From Bacteroidales bacterium (GTDB lineage Bacteria; Bacteroidota; Bacteroidia; Bacteroidales; M50B96), in NCBI GenBank assembly GCA_021740905.1, contig JAIOYV010000030.1:1-64000 (forward strand): a stretch of DNA of 64,000 nt, in the 5' to 3' direction. The position numbers and the translations under genes are program-made. The notes beneath the pieces were generated by a model. The model made no database searches, was not told the origin of the DNA, and worked only from the letters and a program-made list of their open reading frames with translations. Positions 34,993 through 45,600 of this stretch are shown here, piece by piece; positions within the stretch are counted from its first letter, which is position 1, and each line of letters starts with the position of its first letter.

Positions 34993-36399
34993 TTATTTCG
35001 TGTATAATTCAATATAATCCGATGCTGCTTTTGTCCAGGAGTGATCAATCTGCATGATTTCCTTTCGTATTTTCGAAAACCTTTTTTGATCCTGATAAAG
35101 CTGCAATCCCCGCTCGATGGAATAAATTACATCTCCGGCAGTGCATTGGTCATGACAGATACCAAAGCCGCCATCGCCTATGTCAATTACTGTATCTCTT
35201 AGCCCACCTGTCCTTCGCACCACGGGAACAGTGCCATATCTCAGCGCATACAACTGGTTAAGCCCACAAGGTTCAACCCGTGATGGCATTAACAGGAAGT
35301 CGGCCCCGGCATACATCGTGTGCGAAAGTTTTTCGTTGTAGCCAATGTACGAACAATAGTTCCCTTTTAACTGATGTTCAAGATGAAGCAAACCTCCTTC
35401 GATATCTTTGTCGCCCGATCCAAGCACAAGGATATTAAACTCTCTTCCAAGTTTAGCAAAAGCATAATAGATAGCCTGAGGAAGGATGTCTGCCCCTTTT
35501 TCGATAGCCAAACGGCCAATGAATACAAACAAGGGTTTTTCTTTATCGAGACCGTACACATTGCAAAGCCAATCTTTGTTTGCTCGTTTTCCACTTACCA
35601 ACGTCCTTGCCAAGTATTTCTTTTCCAGCATTGTGTCGGTGGCAGGATTCCAAATATCATTGTCGATGCCATTTAAAATCCCTGTGCATTTTCCACGTTC
35701 AATCTGTAGCAATTTTTCAAGGCCACCCATACTGTACTGTACTTCTTCCATATAACTGGGCGAAACAGTGGTTACTTTATCCACACTCTTTATGGCACAA
35801 GCTACTGGATTGATGGCATTGTCCCAATCCAAAATCCCATTAAAAAAGGAATGAAAGGGCGGCAGATAGTGAAGTTTATCCCAATCAAACTGACCTTGGT
35901 ATTGCCCATTGTGAATGGTATAGATTGTCTTTATGTCTTTGAGCCTTTCGTAATCCTTGATTTTGTTCATAAAGAAAGGTATGAAACCAGTTTGTCCGTC
36001 GTGACAATGCACCACATCGGGCACTGTATCCTGCATGTTCATCCAGTTGATGGTGGCCACTTGAAAAGTAATGAAACGCTCAGTGTCGTCATCGTACGAA
36101 TAAATATCGGGGCGGTCGAACAACCCTGGAATATCGATCATACAAAGTTCGTATCCTAAATCGAGACCCTGTGGAACCAACACATTAAAGGTGTAGTTGT
36201 GCCATCCCAATTTTGCCTTTCCTGTAAAGATTGATTCAAAATGATTCTCGTTTCGAAATTTATTATGATAAAAGGGCATCACAACACTGGTTTTGTGCCC
36301 CAACAAGGCCTGGTATTTTGGCAGCGCACCCACAACATCCCCAAGCCCACCAGCTTTGGCGGCAGGGTAACATTCTGCGCTAATATGTACTATGTTCAT
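34993..36399 (-). CDS. glgA: Glycogen (starch) synthase
   Basis: A 468-residue GT5 enzyme that extends alpha-1,4-glucan chains from ADP-glucose. The ADP-binding loop is KAGGLGDVVGALPK (about 15-28), and the C-terminal Rossmann lobe carries VFIGRLAIEKGADIL and the motif PSRVEPCGLNQLYALRYGTVPVV (split here: PSRVEPCGLNQ, then LYALRYGTVPV). Length fits the family. First gene of the glgA-glgC operon. Confidence 0.95.
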   Translation of the reverse strand: MNIVHISAECYPAAKAGGLGDVVGALPKYQALLGHKTSVVMPFYHNKFRNENHFESIFTGKAKLGWHNYTFNVLVPQGLDLGYELCMIDIPGLFDRPDIYSYDDDTERFITFQVATINWMNMQDTVPDVVHCHDGQTGFIPFFMNKIKDYERLKDIKTIYTIHNGQYQGQFDWDKLHYLPPFHSFFNGILDWDNAINPVACAIKSVDKVTTVSPSYMEEVQYSMGGLEKLLQIERGKCTGILNGIDNDIWNPATDTMLEKKYLARTLVSGKRANKDWLCNVYGLDKEKPLFVFIGRLAIEKGADILPQAIYYAFAKLGREFNILVLGSGDKDIEGGLLHLEHQLKGNYCSYIGYNEKLSHTMYAGADFLLMPSRVEPCGLNQLYALRYGTVPVVRRTGGLRDTVIDIGDGGFGICHDQCTAGDVIYSIERGLQLYQDQKRFSKIRKEIMQIDHSWTKAASDYIELYTK

Positions 36400-36578
36400 C
36401 GTAAATAATATTGCCCAAGATACTTGGGTGTGCTACATAAAAATTTGTTATTTAACCATTTGAGTGGAGTGAAGGAGTGGTGGGCGGGTCTTTACTAATT
36501 GCTCTCCAATACTCCATCATTTATCCACCATAGCTTTAGCGAAGGCGGACTCCAATTCATTTCCTCTTTGTTTTCAAA

Positions 36579-37681
36579 TCTATCCATTCTTTTCCATTCC
36601 GCCAAATTCCATCAAATAGGCTTTGATGAAATCGTTCAACCCACCATCCATAACGGCTTGCACATTTCCGGTTTCGTGACCGGTGCGAAGGTCTTTCACC
36701 ATTTTATAGGGGTGCATCACATAACTTCGGATTTGGCTACCCCACTCGATTTTCTTTTTCGTGCCTTCAACAAGGGCCTGTTCGTCCTGTTGTTTTCGCA
36801 GCTCCAGTTCGTATAAATGTGATTTCAGGATGCGCATGGCATTTTCCTTATTTTTGAACTGCGAGCGACTTTCGGTATTTTCGACCGCAATACCTGAAGG
36901 AGCGTGCCTAACCCGAACGCCAGTTTCTACCTTGTTCACGTTTTGCCCACCTGCCCCGCCCGAGCGAAAAGTTTCCCAGGTTATGTCGGCAGGGTTTATT
37001 TCGATTTTAATGGTATCGTCGATAACAGGGGACACAAATACCGAGGCAAAGGTTGTGTGCCGCTTGTGGTTGGCATCGAATGGCGACAAACGAACCAACC
37101 GGTGAATGCCACTTTCGCTTTTCAGGTAGCCATAAGCCTGTTCGCCTTCAAACTCAAGGGTAACCGATTTTACCCCTGCTTCGTCGCCTGCCTGATAGCT
37201 CATTTCTTTTACCTTGTAACCGTTTTGTTCGCCCCAGCGAATGTACATTCGCATCAACATGCCTGCCCAGTCGAGGCTTTCGGTACCACCAGCGCCCGAA
37301 TTAATTTTCAAAATGGCGCTAAACTGGTCCTCCTCGTTGCGGAGCATATTCTTCAGTTCCAGGTCTTCGATGGCAGAAAGGCAAAGGTTGTATTGATCAT
37401 CAAGTTCCTGGTCGGTAGCTTCACCTTCTTTATGAAAATCTTGCAACACCACAAGGTCTTCCACAAGGCTTTCGACATTACGGAAAGCATCGGTCCATTT
37501 TTTTATTGTGGTGATGAATTTTAATTGTTCTTCAGCGGCTTTGGGGTTATCCCAGAAATCGGGCGACTGGGTTTTCTGTTCCTCTTCTTCTATTTGGATA
37601 AGCTTGCTATCGACGTCAAAGATGCCTCCTCAACGCTTCTTGGCGTTTGACTGTTTCCTTTATCTGGTCTGGTGTTATCAT
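36579..37681 (-). CDS. prfB: Peptide chain release factor 2 with programmed +1 frameshift
   Basis: RF2 recognises UGA and UAA and triggers peptide release. The main ORF (36580-37617 on the minus strand) lacks the N-terminus; the missing part is in another frame from the ATG at 37679-37681, encoding MITPDQIKETVKRQEALRRH then Leu and a UGA at 37616-37618. The site reads AGGAGG-CAT-CTT-TGA-C: a Shine-Dalgarno-like stimulator, the CUU slip codon and an in-frame UGA followed by C. Skipping the T at 37618 joins the frames and gives 366 residues. The catalytic motif GGAGGQ is within FRSGGAGGQNVNKVETGVR and the stop-codon motif region is SGIHRLVRLSPFD. Starting at the internal Met (37464) would lose 73 residues. 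Confidence 0.95.
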
Positions 37682-37706
37682 CTCAATTGAAAAAATATGT
37701 AAGCTG

Positions 37707-37714
37707 CAAAGGTA
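37707..37714 (-). promoter_or_regulatory. Putative -7 box TACCTTTG for prfB
   Basis: TAnnTTTG match on the minus strand, 26 bases before the prfB ATG at 37679-37681. It supports that ATG as the real start. Confidence 0.5.
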
Positions 37715-37740
37715 GGAAAAAGGTTTGGGGTTTTTTAGTA

Positions 37741-37820
37741 GTCCAACTACGCCAAGGCTTCGTTGAATAAATCGGCAGGAGATAGTCGGTTTACCCGCCG
37801 AAGCTTTAGCGTAGTTGGGC
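37741..37820. repeat. Inverted repeat carrying a GCTTTAGCG-type core
   Basis: The 22-base arms 37741-37762 and 37799-37820 match at 19 positions when reverse-complemented; the centre is unpaired. A related core, AGCTTTAGCG, also occurs alone at 36532-36541. The 361-base spacer from 37682 to 38042 holds no gene; otherwise it contains the prfB promoter and the region upstream of the next gene. Confidence 0.55.
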
Positions 37821-38042
37821 ATATGGCAAAAGGATTGAGGTACTATTTGGAAGACAGGCGAAAAATACAAATTTGGAGGATATATTTTTTCAATTTCACA
37901 TAGTCACCCGATCACTATACGAATTGACCCAGCAACCTAATTCAAATCTCTCCGTCTTTTAGTACAACTTAAAACCAAGGAAATATAAAGGCAGCAATCA
38001 TTGAACGATTTAGTAATCACATCAACTAAATAAGGGGCTAAG

Positions 38043-39290
38043 ATGAAATCAATAAAAATTAAATTTGACTTCCAGACTTGGAGCACAGCGATTCTTATAT
38101 TTACAATACTCTCAATGTTGATTCCATTTCAGGTAAAATCACAAGGTTGCCTCCCCCAGGGGATTGTTTTTAACAGTCAATCACAGATCGACAGTTTCCT
38201 GATAAATTACCCGGGATGTACCGAAATTGAGGGGGGTGTTACAATAAGCGGAAGTGATATTACTAATTTACAAGGACTGAGTACTATCACAAAAATTGAC
38301 TGGTGGCTGAATATTGTAGGTAATGATTCCCTTGTCAGTTTAAATGGTATGGATTTATTAGATTCTATTGGCTGGGGAATGCAAATTAATGGGAATAATA
38401 ATCTACAGAGTTTGTCAGGATTAGGATCTCTGAAATTTATTAGTGGAGATTTCTGGCTGGTTGAAAATCACAAATTGCAAAACTTCGATGGACTTAATTC
38501 ATTAAAATATATAGGAGGGTCCTTTTACCCTCAAAGCAACAACTCCCTAATTAATTTTATTGGTTTGGATTCACTGGTTCATATAGGAGAGGGATTAGTA
38601 ATCTACAACAATAATTCAATGATTAATTTTTCAGGTATTGAAAAATTAACAACCATAGATGGTTTATTGGAGATATCTAATAATGATTCTATCATAGATT
38701 TTACAGGATTTGAAGGAGTAGAGACTATTCAAGGAAGATTAATAATTGATCAGAATGGAAATCTATTAAGCCTTAATGGATTGCAATCGCTACAAACAGT
38801 AAATGAGATGTTATTTATATACAATAATATAAACCTTACAGATATTTTTGCTCTTGAGGATGTAGTTTTCAATGTAGGTGGGAATTTCAGCTTACAAAAT
38901 AATATTAGCTTATCCGATTGTAGTATACTTAGTGTTTGTGGTTATCTTGCTTATATCCCTCCTGGTCATATATTTAATAATGCACCCAACTGCAATACTA
39001 CCGAAGAGGTTGATTCTATCTGCAATTCAATTGGTATTGAAAACATCGAACCCTTACCGGATATATTAATTTTGCCAAATCCGGCAAGCAAAATACTAGA
39101 CCTAAATCTCACAAACGGTAGCCTTGATTGGATTGAGATTTACTCCCAATCAGGGCAACTCCAACAAATAATAAAAAGTGATAATAGCCAGTTGCAAATT
39201 GATATATCCGGTTTATCGCCCGGCAACTACTTTATTCGAGCCATTACCAGGGAAGAAGTGTTTGTGAGAAAGTTTGTAGTGGTGAAGTAA
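38043..39290 (+). CDS. T9SS-exported receptor-L-domain-like surface protein
   Basis: A 415-residue secreted protein. A signal peptide (about 1-34, LMLSMLIPFQVKSQ-like end) is followed by leucine-rich, receptor-L-domain-like repeats of about 23-25 residues with a LxxLxGLxxL rhythm, as in NNLQSLSGLGSLKFISGD and NSLINFIGLDSLVHIGEG. A type A T9SS sorting domain closes it (ILPNPASKILDLNL, GNYFIRA, FVVVK). Predicted to be surface-attached and involved in recognition or adhesion. The gene stands alone between prfB and the PorE-like operon. Confidence 0.82.
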   Translation: MKSIKIKFDFQTWSTAILIFTILSMLIPFQVKSQGCLPQGIVFNSQSQIDSFLINYPGCTEIEGGVTISGSDITNLQGLSTITKIDWWLNIVGNDSLVSLNGMDLLDSIGWGMQINGNNNLQSLSGLGSLKFISGDFWLVENHKLQNFDGLNSLKYIGGSFYPQSNNSLINFIGLDSLVHIGEGLVIYNNNSMINFSGIEKLTTIDGLLEISNNDSIIDFTGFEGVETIQGRLIIDQNGNLLSLNGLQSLQTVNEMLFIYNNINLTDIFALEDVVFNVGGNFSLQNNISLSDCSILSVCGYLAYIPPGHIFNNAPNCNTTEEVDSICNSIGIENIEPLPDILILPNPASKILDLNLTNGSLDWIEIYSQSGQLQQIIKSDNSQLQIDISGLSPGNYFIRAITREEVFVRKFVVVK

Positions 39291-39433
39291 AAATAGTCTT
39301 TTTGTCATTTTTCAACCTATCAGATAGTCATCGGATGAAAGATTCTGCAAGTATCCACCAAAAAATCAAACTACCTTTTAATTGGCCAACAATTTATCCG
39401 ATGACTTGTGCAAAGCCAGGCCTGCCATTCAAC

Positions 39434-39470
39434 ACGAGACTCGAAGCCCGAGACTCGAAACCCGAAACTC
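39434..39470. repeat. Short direct repeats GACTCGAAxCCCGA
   Basis: Two full copies of GACTCGAAxCCCGA and a partial third lie just before the converging PorE-like stop. Low-complexity repeat of unknown role. Confidence 0.45.
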
Positions 39471-39473
39471 TTT

Positions 39474-41660
39474 CTAATTCCCAATCACCTTAAATTCTGT
39501 CCTCCTGTTTTGCTGGTGGAGGCTTTCTGGGCAGGGGACGCCGTTTGCGCAGTTGTTTTTGAGGCGGGTTTCACCATAGCCTTTAGGGATAATGCGGCTT
39601 TTCTCGATGCCTTTCGAGATCACATATTCGGCCACTGCATCGGCGCGCTTTTGTGACAATTCCAGGTTGTATTCGTCGCTGGCCCGCGAGTCAGTGTGCG
39701 AACTCAGCTCGATGGTGATGTGCGGGTTGCTCTGCAAAAGGCCAACAAGCTTGTCACATTCTTTCAGTGCCTTGGGCTTTAGATCCCATTTGTTCAGATC
39801 ATAGTAAATATCTTTCAGCTCGATGGCCTTGTCGACAACCATCCGTTTCATGCCCAGCAAAACATCGTAATGGATTATTTCCGATTCGCTTTTACCAAAA
39901 GTGCTGAGGTCGTTTATGCTTTCCGAAAAGTATCCATCCTTTTTGAAAACCACTACATAAATGGATTGTGGATCCAGGTCGAATTCAAATTTTCCTTCTG
40001 CCGTTGAGTTCATGGTAGTGGAAATGTCGTAGGTCTGGTTTTTCAATTCAACCGAAACCAAGTCGATGGGCGTGTTTGTTTCGGCATCCGAAATAAAGCC
40101 CTCCAGTTTAATCCATATCGACGATTCTAACTCAATTTCAAGGTAAGGTTCCATAATGTTTTTATAGTCTATTTCGGAATACGAGACCGACTTTGTTTTG
40201 AAACCCGGTTTGCTTACTACAATATTGTAGTTTTGTCCGGGGTCCAACTTGAAATCGAATGCGCCTTCGGGATTTGTCAATTTCTGCATGTCGGTATTTA
40301 TGTAGTCCTGCAAAATCACATTCACTTCGCCAATTGGCATTTTGGAAGCAGCGCTTATTACCCGGCCTTTCAACCCTTTCAACAAGTCCAGGTTTTTCTC
40401 GAAATAATAAATATCGTCCCCTCCTTTGCCGCCCTCGCGGTTCGAGCTAAAATATCCAATTGTGTGGGTCTTGTTCACGGTGTACGCAAAATCGTCTTTC
40501 GATGAATTAAAGGGATGCTTCAAATTGATGGGGTGCTCCCACTTGAAACCATTGTAACGGGTCACAAAAATATCAAGCCCGCCAAGCCCTACATGACCAT
40601 CCGACGAAAAATACAAGCTGCCATCGGGGTGTATAAACGGGAACATCTCGTTGCCGGATGTATTTACGTTGGCTCCCAGGTTTACAGGCTTTGTCCAATT
40701 AAAGCCCAGCTTCCGGCAAACATATATGTCGGTGCCCCCAAAGCCGCCGGGCATATCCGAAATAAAATACAATACCTTCCCATCGGTTGATATGGAGGGA
40801 TGCCCAATGGAATACTCCGGGTTATTGAAGTCGAACAACTTGATTTCATCCCATTCATCATTTTTCTCACAGGCGGTATAAATGCTTAATTTGTTTATTC
40901 CGGCCGAACTTAAATTAGTTTTCCCTTTATTGAAGTTATTGCGTGTAAAGTACACAAAAGTCTGGCCCGTAGCGAAAGATAATGGGCCTTCGTGAAATTT
41001 CGTGTTTATCTTGTCGGAAAAGGGGACAGGTTCTCTGAATTTGTCCTGGTGCCCACCGGACGAGAAATAAAGGTCGAGGTAGGGTTCATCAGTCCAGCCG
41101 AATCTCATAAAAAACTTTGTTTGGCCTTCTCGGGCCGAGGCATATACTATCCCGTCTTTATAAGAGGTTGCCCCAAAATCGGATTGCTCGGAATTAATAT
41201 TAAGGTTGAAAACCTTATATTTTGTGGAGTCGCTCTTGAGCAATAAGTCCACATTTTCACATGCCCTTATGTAATCCTGGGCATATTTATCGCTTGGTAC
41301 AGCTTTATAGTACTCGATGAACCAGTCTTTGGCCTCGCTGTATTTTTTATTGCCCATAAGGGTTTTTGCATAATTCAAATAATGGATAGGCAAGGCCTCG
41401 TTCGACCTTACCACGACTTCGTACAGGCGTTCCGCTTTTACACCATCATTTGTAAGTCGGTAACAATTGGCCAGTTTTGCCATTACCCGGAAGTCGTCGC
41501 CCGAAGCCAGGTAATTAATATAAGGTTCGATGGCTTTTGAATAGGCCTGTTGATCGTAGTACCTGTTTGCCCTGTTTAGAAAATAACCCTGTGAAAAGAC
41601 AAGGGCTGGCAAGAGGAGTAGCAAGCTTATTATGAATACTATTTTATTATGAATCTTCAT
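39474..41660 (-). CDS. PorE-like OmpA-family T9SS component
   Basis: A 728-residue protein with the PorE domain order: signal peptide (MKIHNKIVFIISLLLLLPAL), TPR region (about 25-130), beta-propeller PD40 repeats (about 165-430; YSIGHPSISTDGKVLYFISD), two carboxypeptidase-regulatory-like folds (about 435-600; LKGRVISAASKMPIGEV) and an OmpA peptidoglycan-binding domain (about 612-728; LSSHTDSRASDEYNLELSQK). PorE of Porphyromonas links the T9SS to peptidoglycan. It is last in an operon behind a PorP/SprF-like barrel and a type B surface protein. OmpA proteins of this layout are numerous in Bacteroidota, so the exact subtype is uncertain. Confidence 0.82.
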   Translation of the reverse strand: MKIHNKIVFIISLLLLLPALVFSQGYFLNRANRYYDQQAYSKAIEPYINYLASGDDFRVMAKLANCYRLTNDGVKAERLYEVVVRSNEALPIHYLNYAKTLMGNKKYSEAKDWFIEYYKAVPSDKYAQDYIRACENVDLLLKSDSTKYKVFNLNINSEQSDFGATSYKDGIVYASAREGQTKFFMRFGWTDEPYLDLYFSSGGHQDKFREPVPFSDKINTKFHEGPLSFATGQTFVYFTRNNFNKGKTNLSSAGINKLSIYTACEKNDEWDEIKLFDFNNPEYSIGHPSISTDGKVLYFISDMPGGFGGTDIYVCRKLGFNWTKPVNLGANVNTSGNEMFPFIHPDGSLYFSSDGHVGLGGLDIFVTRYNGFKWEHPINLKHPFNSSKDDFAYTVNKTHTIGYFSSNREGGKGGDDIYYFEKNLDLLKGLKGRVISAASKMPIGEVNVILQDYINTDMQKLTNPEGAFDFKLDPGQNYNIVVSKPGFKTKSVSYSEIDYKNIMEPYLEIELESSIWIKLEGFISDAETNTPIDLVSVELKNQTYDISTTMNSTAEGKFEFDLDPQSIYVVVFKKDGYFSESINDLSTFGKSESEIIHYDVLLGMKRMVVDKAIELKDIYYDLNKWDLKPKALKECDKLVGLLQSNPHITIELSSHTDSRASDEYNLELSQKRADAVAEYVISKGIEKSRIIPKGYGETRLKNNCANGVPCPESLHQQNRRTEFKVIGN

Positions 41661-41675
41661 ACATAGTTCTCTAAA

Positions 41676-42614
41676 TTAAAAATACCTTGGCGATAAAATA
41701 TGACCACTTTTGGAATGGAACATATAACTTAATACTATCTCGTGGGTGGTTGGCCTGTTAAATGCCAAATCGGACGAGGTTAGATCGAAGCTATAACTCA
41801 GCACCAAACTTTCGCTCAGGCTATAGCCCAGCATAAACACATACGAATCTTTTAGGTGGATGCCCAGCCCAAAATTCAAACCATTGTTCAGAAAAACATT
41901 TGTATTGAAATCGAATTGGTTGGGGGCATTTTTAACCCTTTTTATCATAACCGACGGTTTAAAAGCTACGCCCCCTTTTAGAAAGAACACATACCCCGCG
42001 GTAAGATATGTATGGATTTGTGCACCCGACATCGAAAACATATCCGCTACGCTATTATCGACCGGAAGCTCGTTGGCAAATATTCGTGGAATTGACAATC
42101 CGAAATATAATTGATCAGAATAATAATAGGCGCCAAAACCCATATTGGGCATCCAGAAGTTAACATCAGCTTGTGGAAAAACAGGGTCTGTTTCGTTGAA
42201 TTCTATTTCTGAGGCAGTTCTTATTTTATTCCAATTTACATTTTTGTTGATAAGGCCGGCTTGAATGCCGAATGACAGATACGATTTGGGAAAGCGGATG
42301 TGATAGGCATAACTCAGGAAGCAGCCAAAATCATTTTGTATCCCCAGCTCCTCATTGTAGAGCAAAGCACCCAGGCCAATTTTCTTGCTACTGACAGGTG
42401 CTTGCACCGACACTATTTGTGTGGTAGGCTGTCCTTCAATGTTCATCCACTGGTTACGGTAAACCATGTTCGACATAATGGCATTTTTACTGCCTGCATA
42501 AGCCGGGTTTACCGATAGTTCGTTGAACATGTATTGCGAGAACCGATAGCTGTTTTGAGCCATTGAAGAAAACCCAAAAACAACGAAAAGCAAAGCAAGA
42601 AAGAAAGTTCTCAT
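41676..42614 (-). CDS. PorP/SprF-family outer-membrane protein
   Basis: A 312-residue outer-membrane barrel with signal peptide MRTFFLALLFVVFGFSSMAQ and the family N-terminus YRFSQYMFNELSVNPAYAGS, followed by MVYRNQWMNIEGQPTTQ. PorP/SprF proteins act in T9SS export; SprF serves the SprB adhesin, and extra copies are usually encoded next to a T9SS substrate with a type B C-terminal domain, exactly as here. The start is placed at this Met rather than twelve codons earlier because it begins the signal peptide. Gaps are 35 bases to the upstream gene and 15 to the downstream gene, so the three genes form one operon. Confidence 0.88.
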   Translation of the reverse strand: MRTFFLALLFVVFGFSSMAQNSYRFSQYMFNELSVNPAYAGSKNAIMSNMVYRNQWMNIEGQPTTQIVSVQAPVSSKKIGLGALLYNEELGIQNDFGCFLSYAYHIRFPKSYLSFGIQAGLINKNVNWNKIRTASEIEFNETDPVFPQADVNFWMPNMGFGAYYYSDQLYFGLSIPRIFANELPVDNSVADMFSMSGAQIHTYLTAGYVFFLKGGVAFKPSVMIKRVKNAPNQFDFNTNVFLNNGLNFGLGIHLKDSYVFMLGYSLSESLVLSYSFDLTSSDLAFNRPTTHEIVLSYMFHSKSGHILSPRYF

Positions 42615-42649
42615 TGTAAGCAGGCTTTTATATTTCAAGTTCTGTCCCA

Positions 42650-45600
42650 TTAATATTTCAGTATTATGAATGATGATTTGCGGACCGAAGAATTGGAAAT
42701 AGAAAAATAATAATAATATGTCCCTTCGGGCAACTTTTCGCCTTTTACAGTTCGCTTAAGCGAGCTGTTCGATTGTCCTTCCCAGCGTTTGTCCGGTTCG
42801 TCGTTCTTATATCCTTCAACAGAAAAGACAAGCCCCCCCCAGCGATTGTACACCTCAAACTTGTTAGGTAAAGGGTTATCGAATGCATCCTTGAAATTTT
42901 CGAGGCCCAAAATCTCAAAATAATCGTTTATCCCGTCCCCATTGGGCGAAAATCCGTTGGGGAAGTATATATCGTAGTCAACAATAATAAAAATGTAAGC
43001 CTCATCACAAAGGCTGTCATCGTCACAAATCCTGTAAAGAATGGTATCGTTTCCAAGATAATCCGGGTTGGGGGTATATTCAAAAATACCATTGTAGTTT
43101 TCGGTAAAGCCATTCGAGCTTGAATCCTGAATGGAAAAAGTTATTGCAGCAAGCGCATCATCGGGGTCGTATACATTTTCGGTCAGGTCAATTTCCATCG
43201 ACTGGTTCAGATATGCCTTAACCAGGATATCGCTGGCTATGGGCGGGTCGTTTACCGGAATCACATTTACAATTACCAGGATTTCGTCGCAAAGCGGAGG
43301 CATCCCATTGTCGCATATATAAACTATAAGCGTGTCGACCCCATTGAAACCAGTATTGGGAGAATAAAAAATACATGTATCGCTAAGGTCTGGTGTAGGA
43401 TAAAGGCTTCCGTTCCCGGTAATCGACAAACTTGTGGTTGAAAAAGTCAACAGCTGGTTTTCTTCGTCCTCAACATCGAAACATAATAGCAGTGGAATAT
43501 CCTCCGGGGTTTCAAAATAAAGGGTGTCACCGGCCGTTTCACCGTTTACCTCTATAATATTGGGTGCATCGTTTACCTCAAGCACTTCGATAATTACCTG
43601 AATGGTGGTACATGCCTGGGGAGTACCGTTGTCGCAAATTAGCACCTCCACCGTATCGGGGCCTAAAGTGCCCGGGAGCGGGGTATATGTAAAGCAATTG
43701 TCGCTGGTATCGGGATCGGTAACAACAGCCAGCCCGGTAACTGAATATATTTGGCTGATACTTACAATATGCCCATCCGCATCGAACATATCCAGGCAAA
43801 TTTCGAGGGCTTGTTCTTCGTGGGTGGTATCACGTAAAACATCAGACACAATGCCATCGTGGTCGTAAATCATGGGCGCATGGTTGTAGGGTATCACCGT
43901 AATTACCACTATGGCAGTGTCGGTGCTGGTTCCATCCGAAACAATTACAAGTACCGAATCGATTCCAACAAACAAGGTGTCGGAGGTGTAGAGAAAACAG
44001 GTGTCGCCAGGCGAGATCAAAGTAAGAGAACCGTTTCCAAGCCCTTGCAAAAATCCGATGGAGGCAATAAAAACACTATCGTTATCGGCATCCTGGGTTT
44101 CGATACAAATAATCTGGGGAATGCTTGAAGTGGCAATTTCGTATATCGTATCTGCCTGATTTAATGTTTGAGGATCGAGTATCAGGGGGGGATCGTTTAC
44201 CGGGGTCACGTCGATTATCAACAATACCGTATCGCATAAGGGATCGGCATTATCATCGCAAAAATAAACTTCGATGGAATCGATCCCAAAAAAGTTTTCG
44301 TATGGCATATAGGTGATGCAAATTGTATCGCTCAGGGTATCAACCACAATCCCGTTTGGCACCAGAAGGTTCCATCCCGAAATGGACACATTATTTCCCT
44401 CAATATCAAAAAATTCAAAGCAATAGGTCAGCATCGAATCCTCTGGTGTGGTCGTATACAAAACATCCGTGGCAGTTGTTGTGCCTGGAATAAAAACCAA
44501 TGGGCCATCGTTTACTGGCAGCACATCAATAATCAACAAAAAAGTATCGCATAGCGAAGGGGTATTATTGTCGCAATAAAACACTTCAATAGTATCGACG
44601 CCAACAAAATTAGGATCTGGCAGATAGGTAATACAGATTGTATCGGTCAAGGTGTCGATCACAATCCCATTGGGGTTTGGCAAGTTCCATCCTGTAATAG
44701 AAACAGTGTCGCCGTCGATGTCGAAAAACTCAAAACAGTGGGTAACCGGTGTATCTTCGGGTGTACTAATAGAGATTTCATCAATAGAAGTAGTTGTTCC
44801 TGGAGCAAGCACTACGGGTTGGTCATTCACCGGGATTACATCGATAATCAACAAAACAGTATCGCATAGCGAATTGGAATTATCATCGCAAAAAATAACA
44901 AGAATGGTGTCAAGTCCAACAAAATTTGAGTCGGGCAACCAGGTAATGCAAAGAGAATCGTTGCCGATAACCGTACCATTGGGATCAGGAAGTATCAAGT
45001 TGCTTATGGAAACCACATCGCCATCCACATCAAAAAAATCGAAGCAGAAAGTTACAGCCTCTTCTTCAAATGTTGATGTTGTGATTTCGTCTGTTGATGT
45101 TGAGGTGCCAGGTAAAAAGGCCACCGGAACATCGTTTATTGAGTTGACTGTAATAAAAACCGTATCGGTGGCACAGGGATAAAGCAGCGAGTTACAAACC
45201 TGGTAAATTAAATAATCTTCGCCGTAAAAATTGGGATCAGGGGTATATTCGATGGTCGAGTCGGAGGTAATAAGAAAAGTCCCATGAAAAGGACCATTGG
45301 TAATATTGGTAAGGACCAAGACATCCAAAGGATCGGGATCGTAATCGTTCAAGAGTGGGTATATAGTAACCTGGGTATCTTCTCCGGTAATTACAAAATC
45401 AGTTTGTGTTATGGGTGGATCGTTGTGTTCGATTACTGTAATATATATGAAAGATGTATCACACGACAAACCATCGCATATAAGCACTTCAATGGTATCG
45501 GAGCCAAAAAACAAATTATTAGGGATATATTGAACCTCGTTATTAGGCAAAACAATAGCTGTTCCATTTACCGGATTTGTCAGGATGCTCGTTCCTAACG

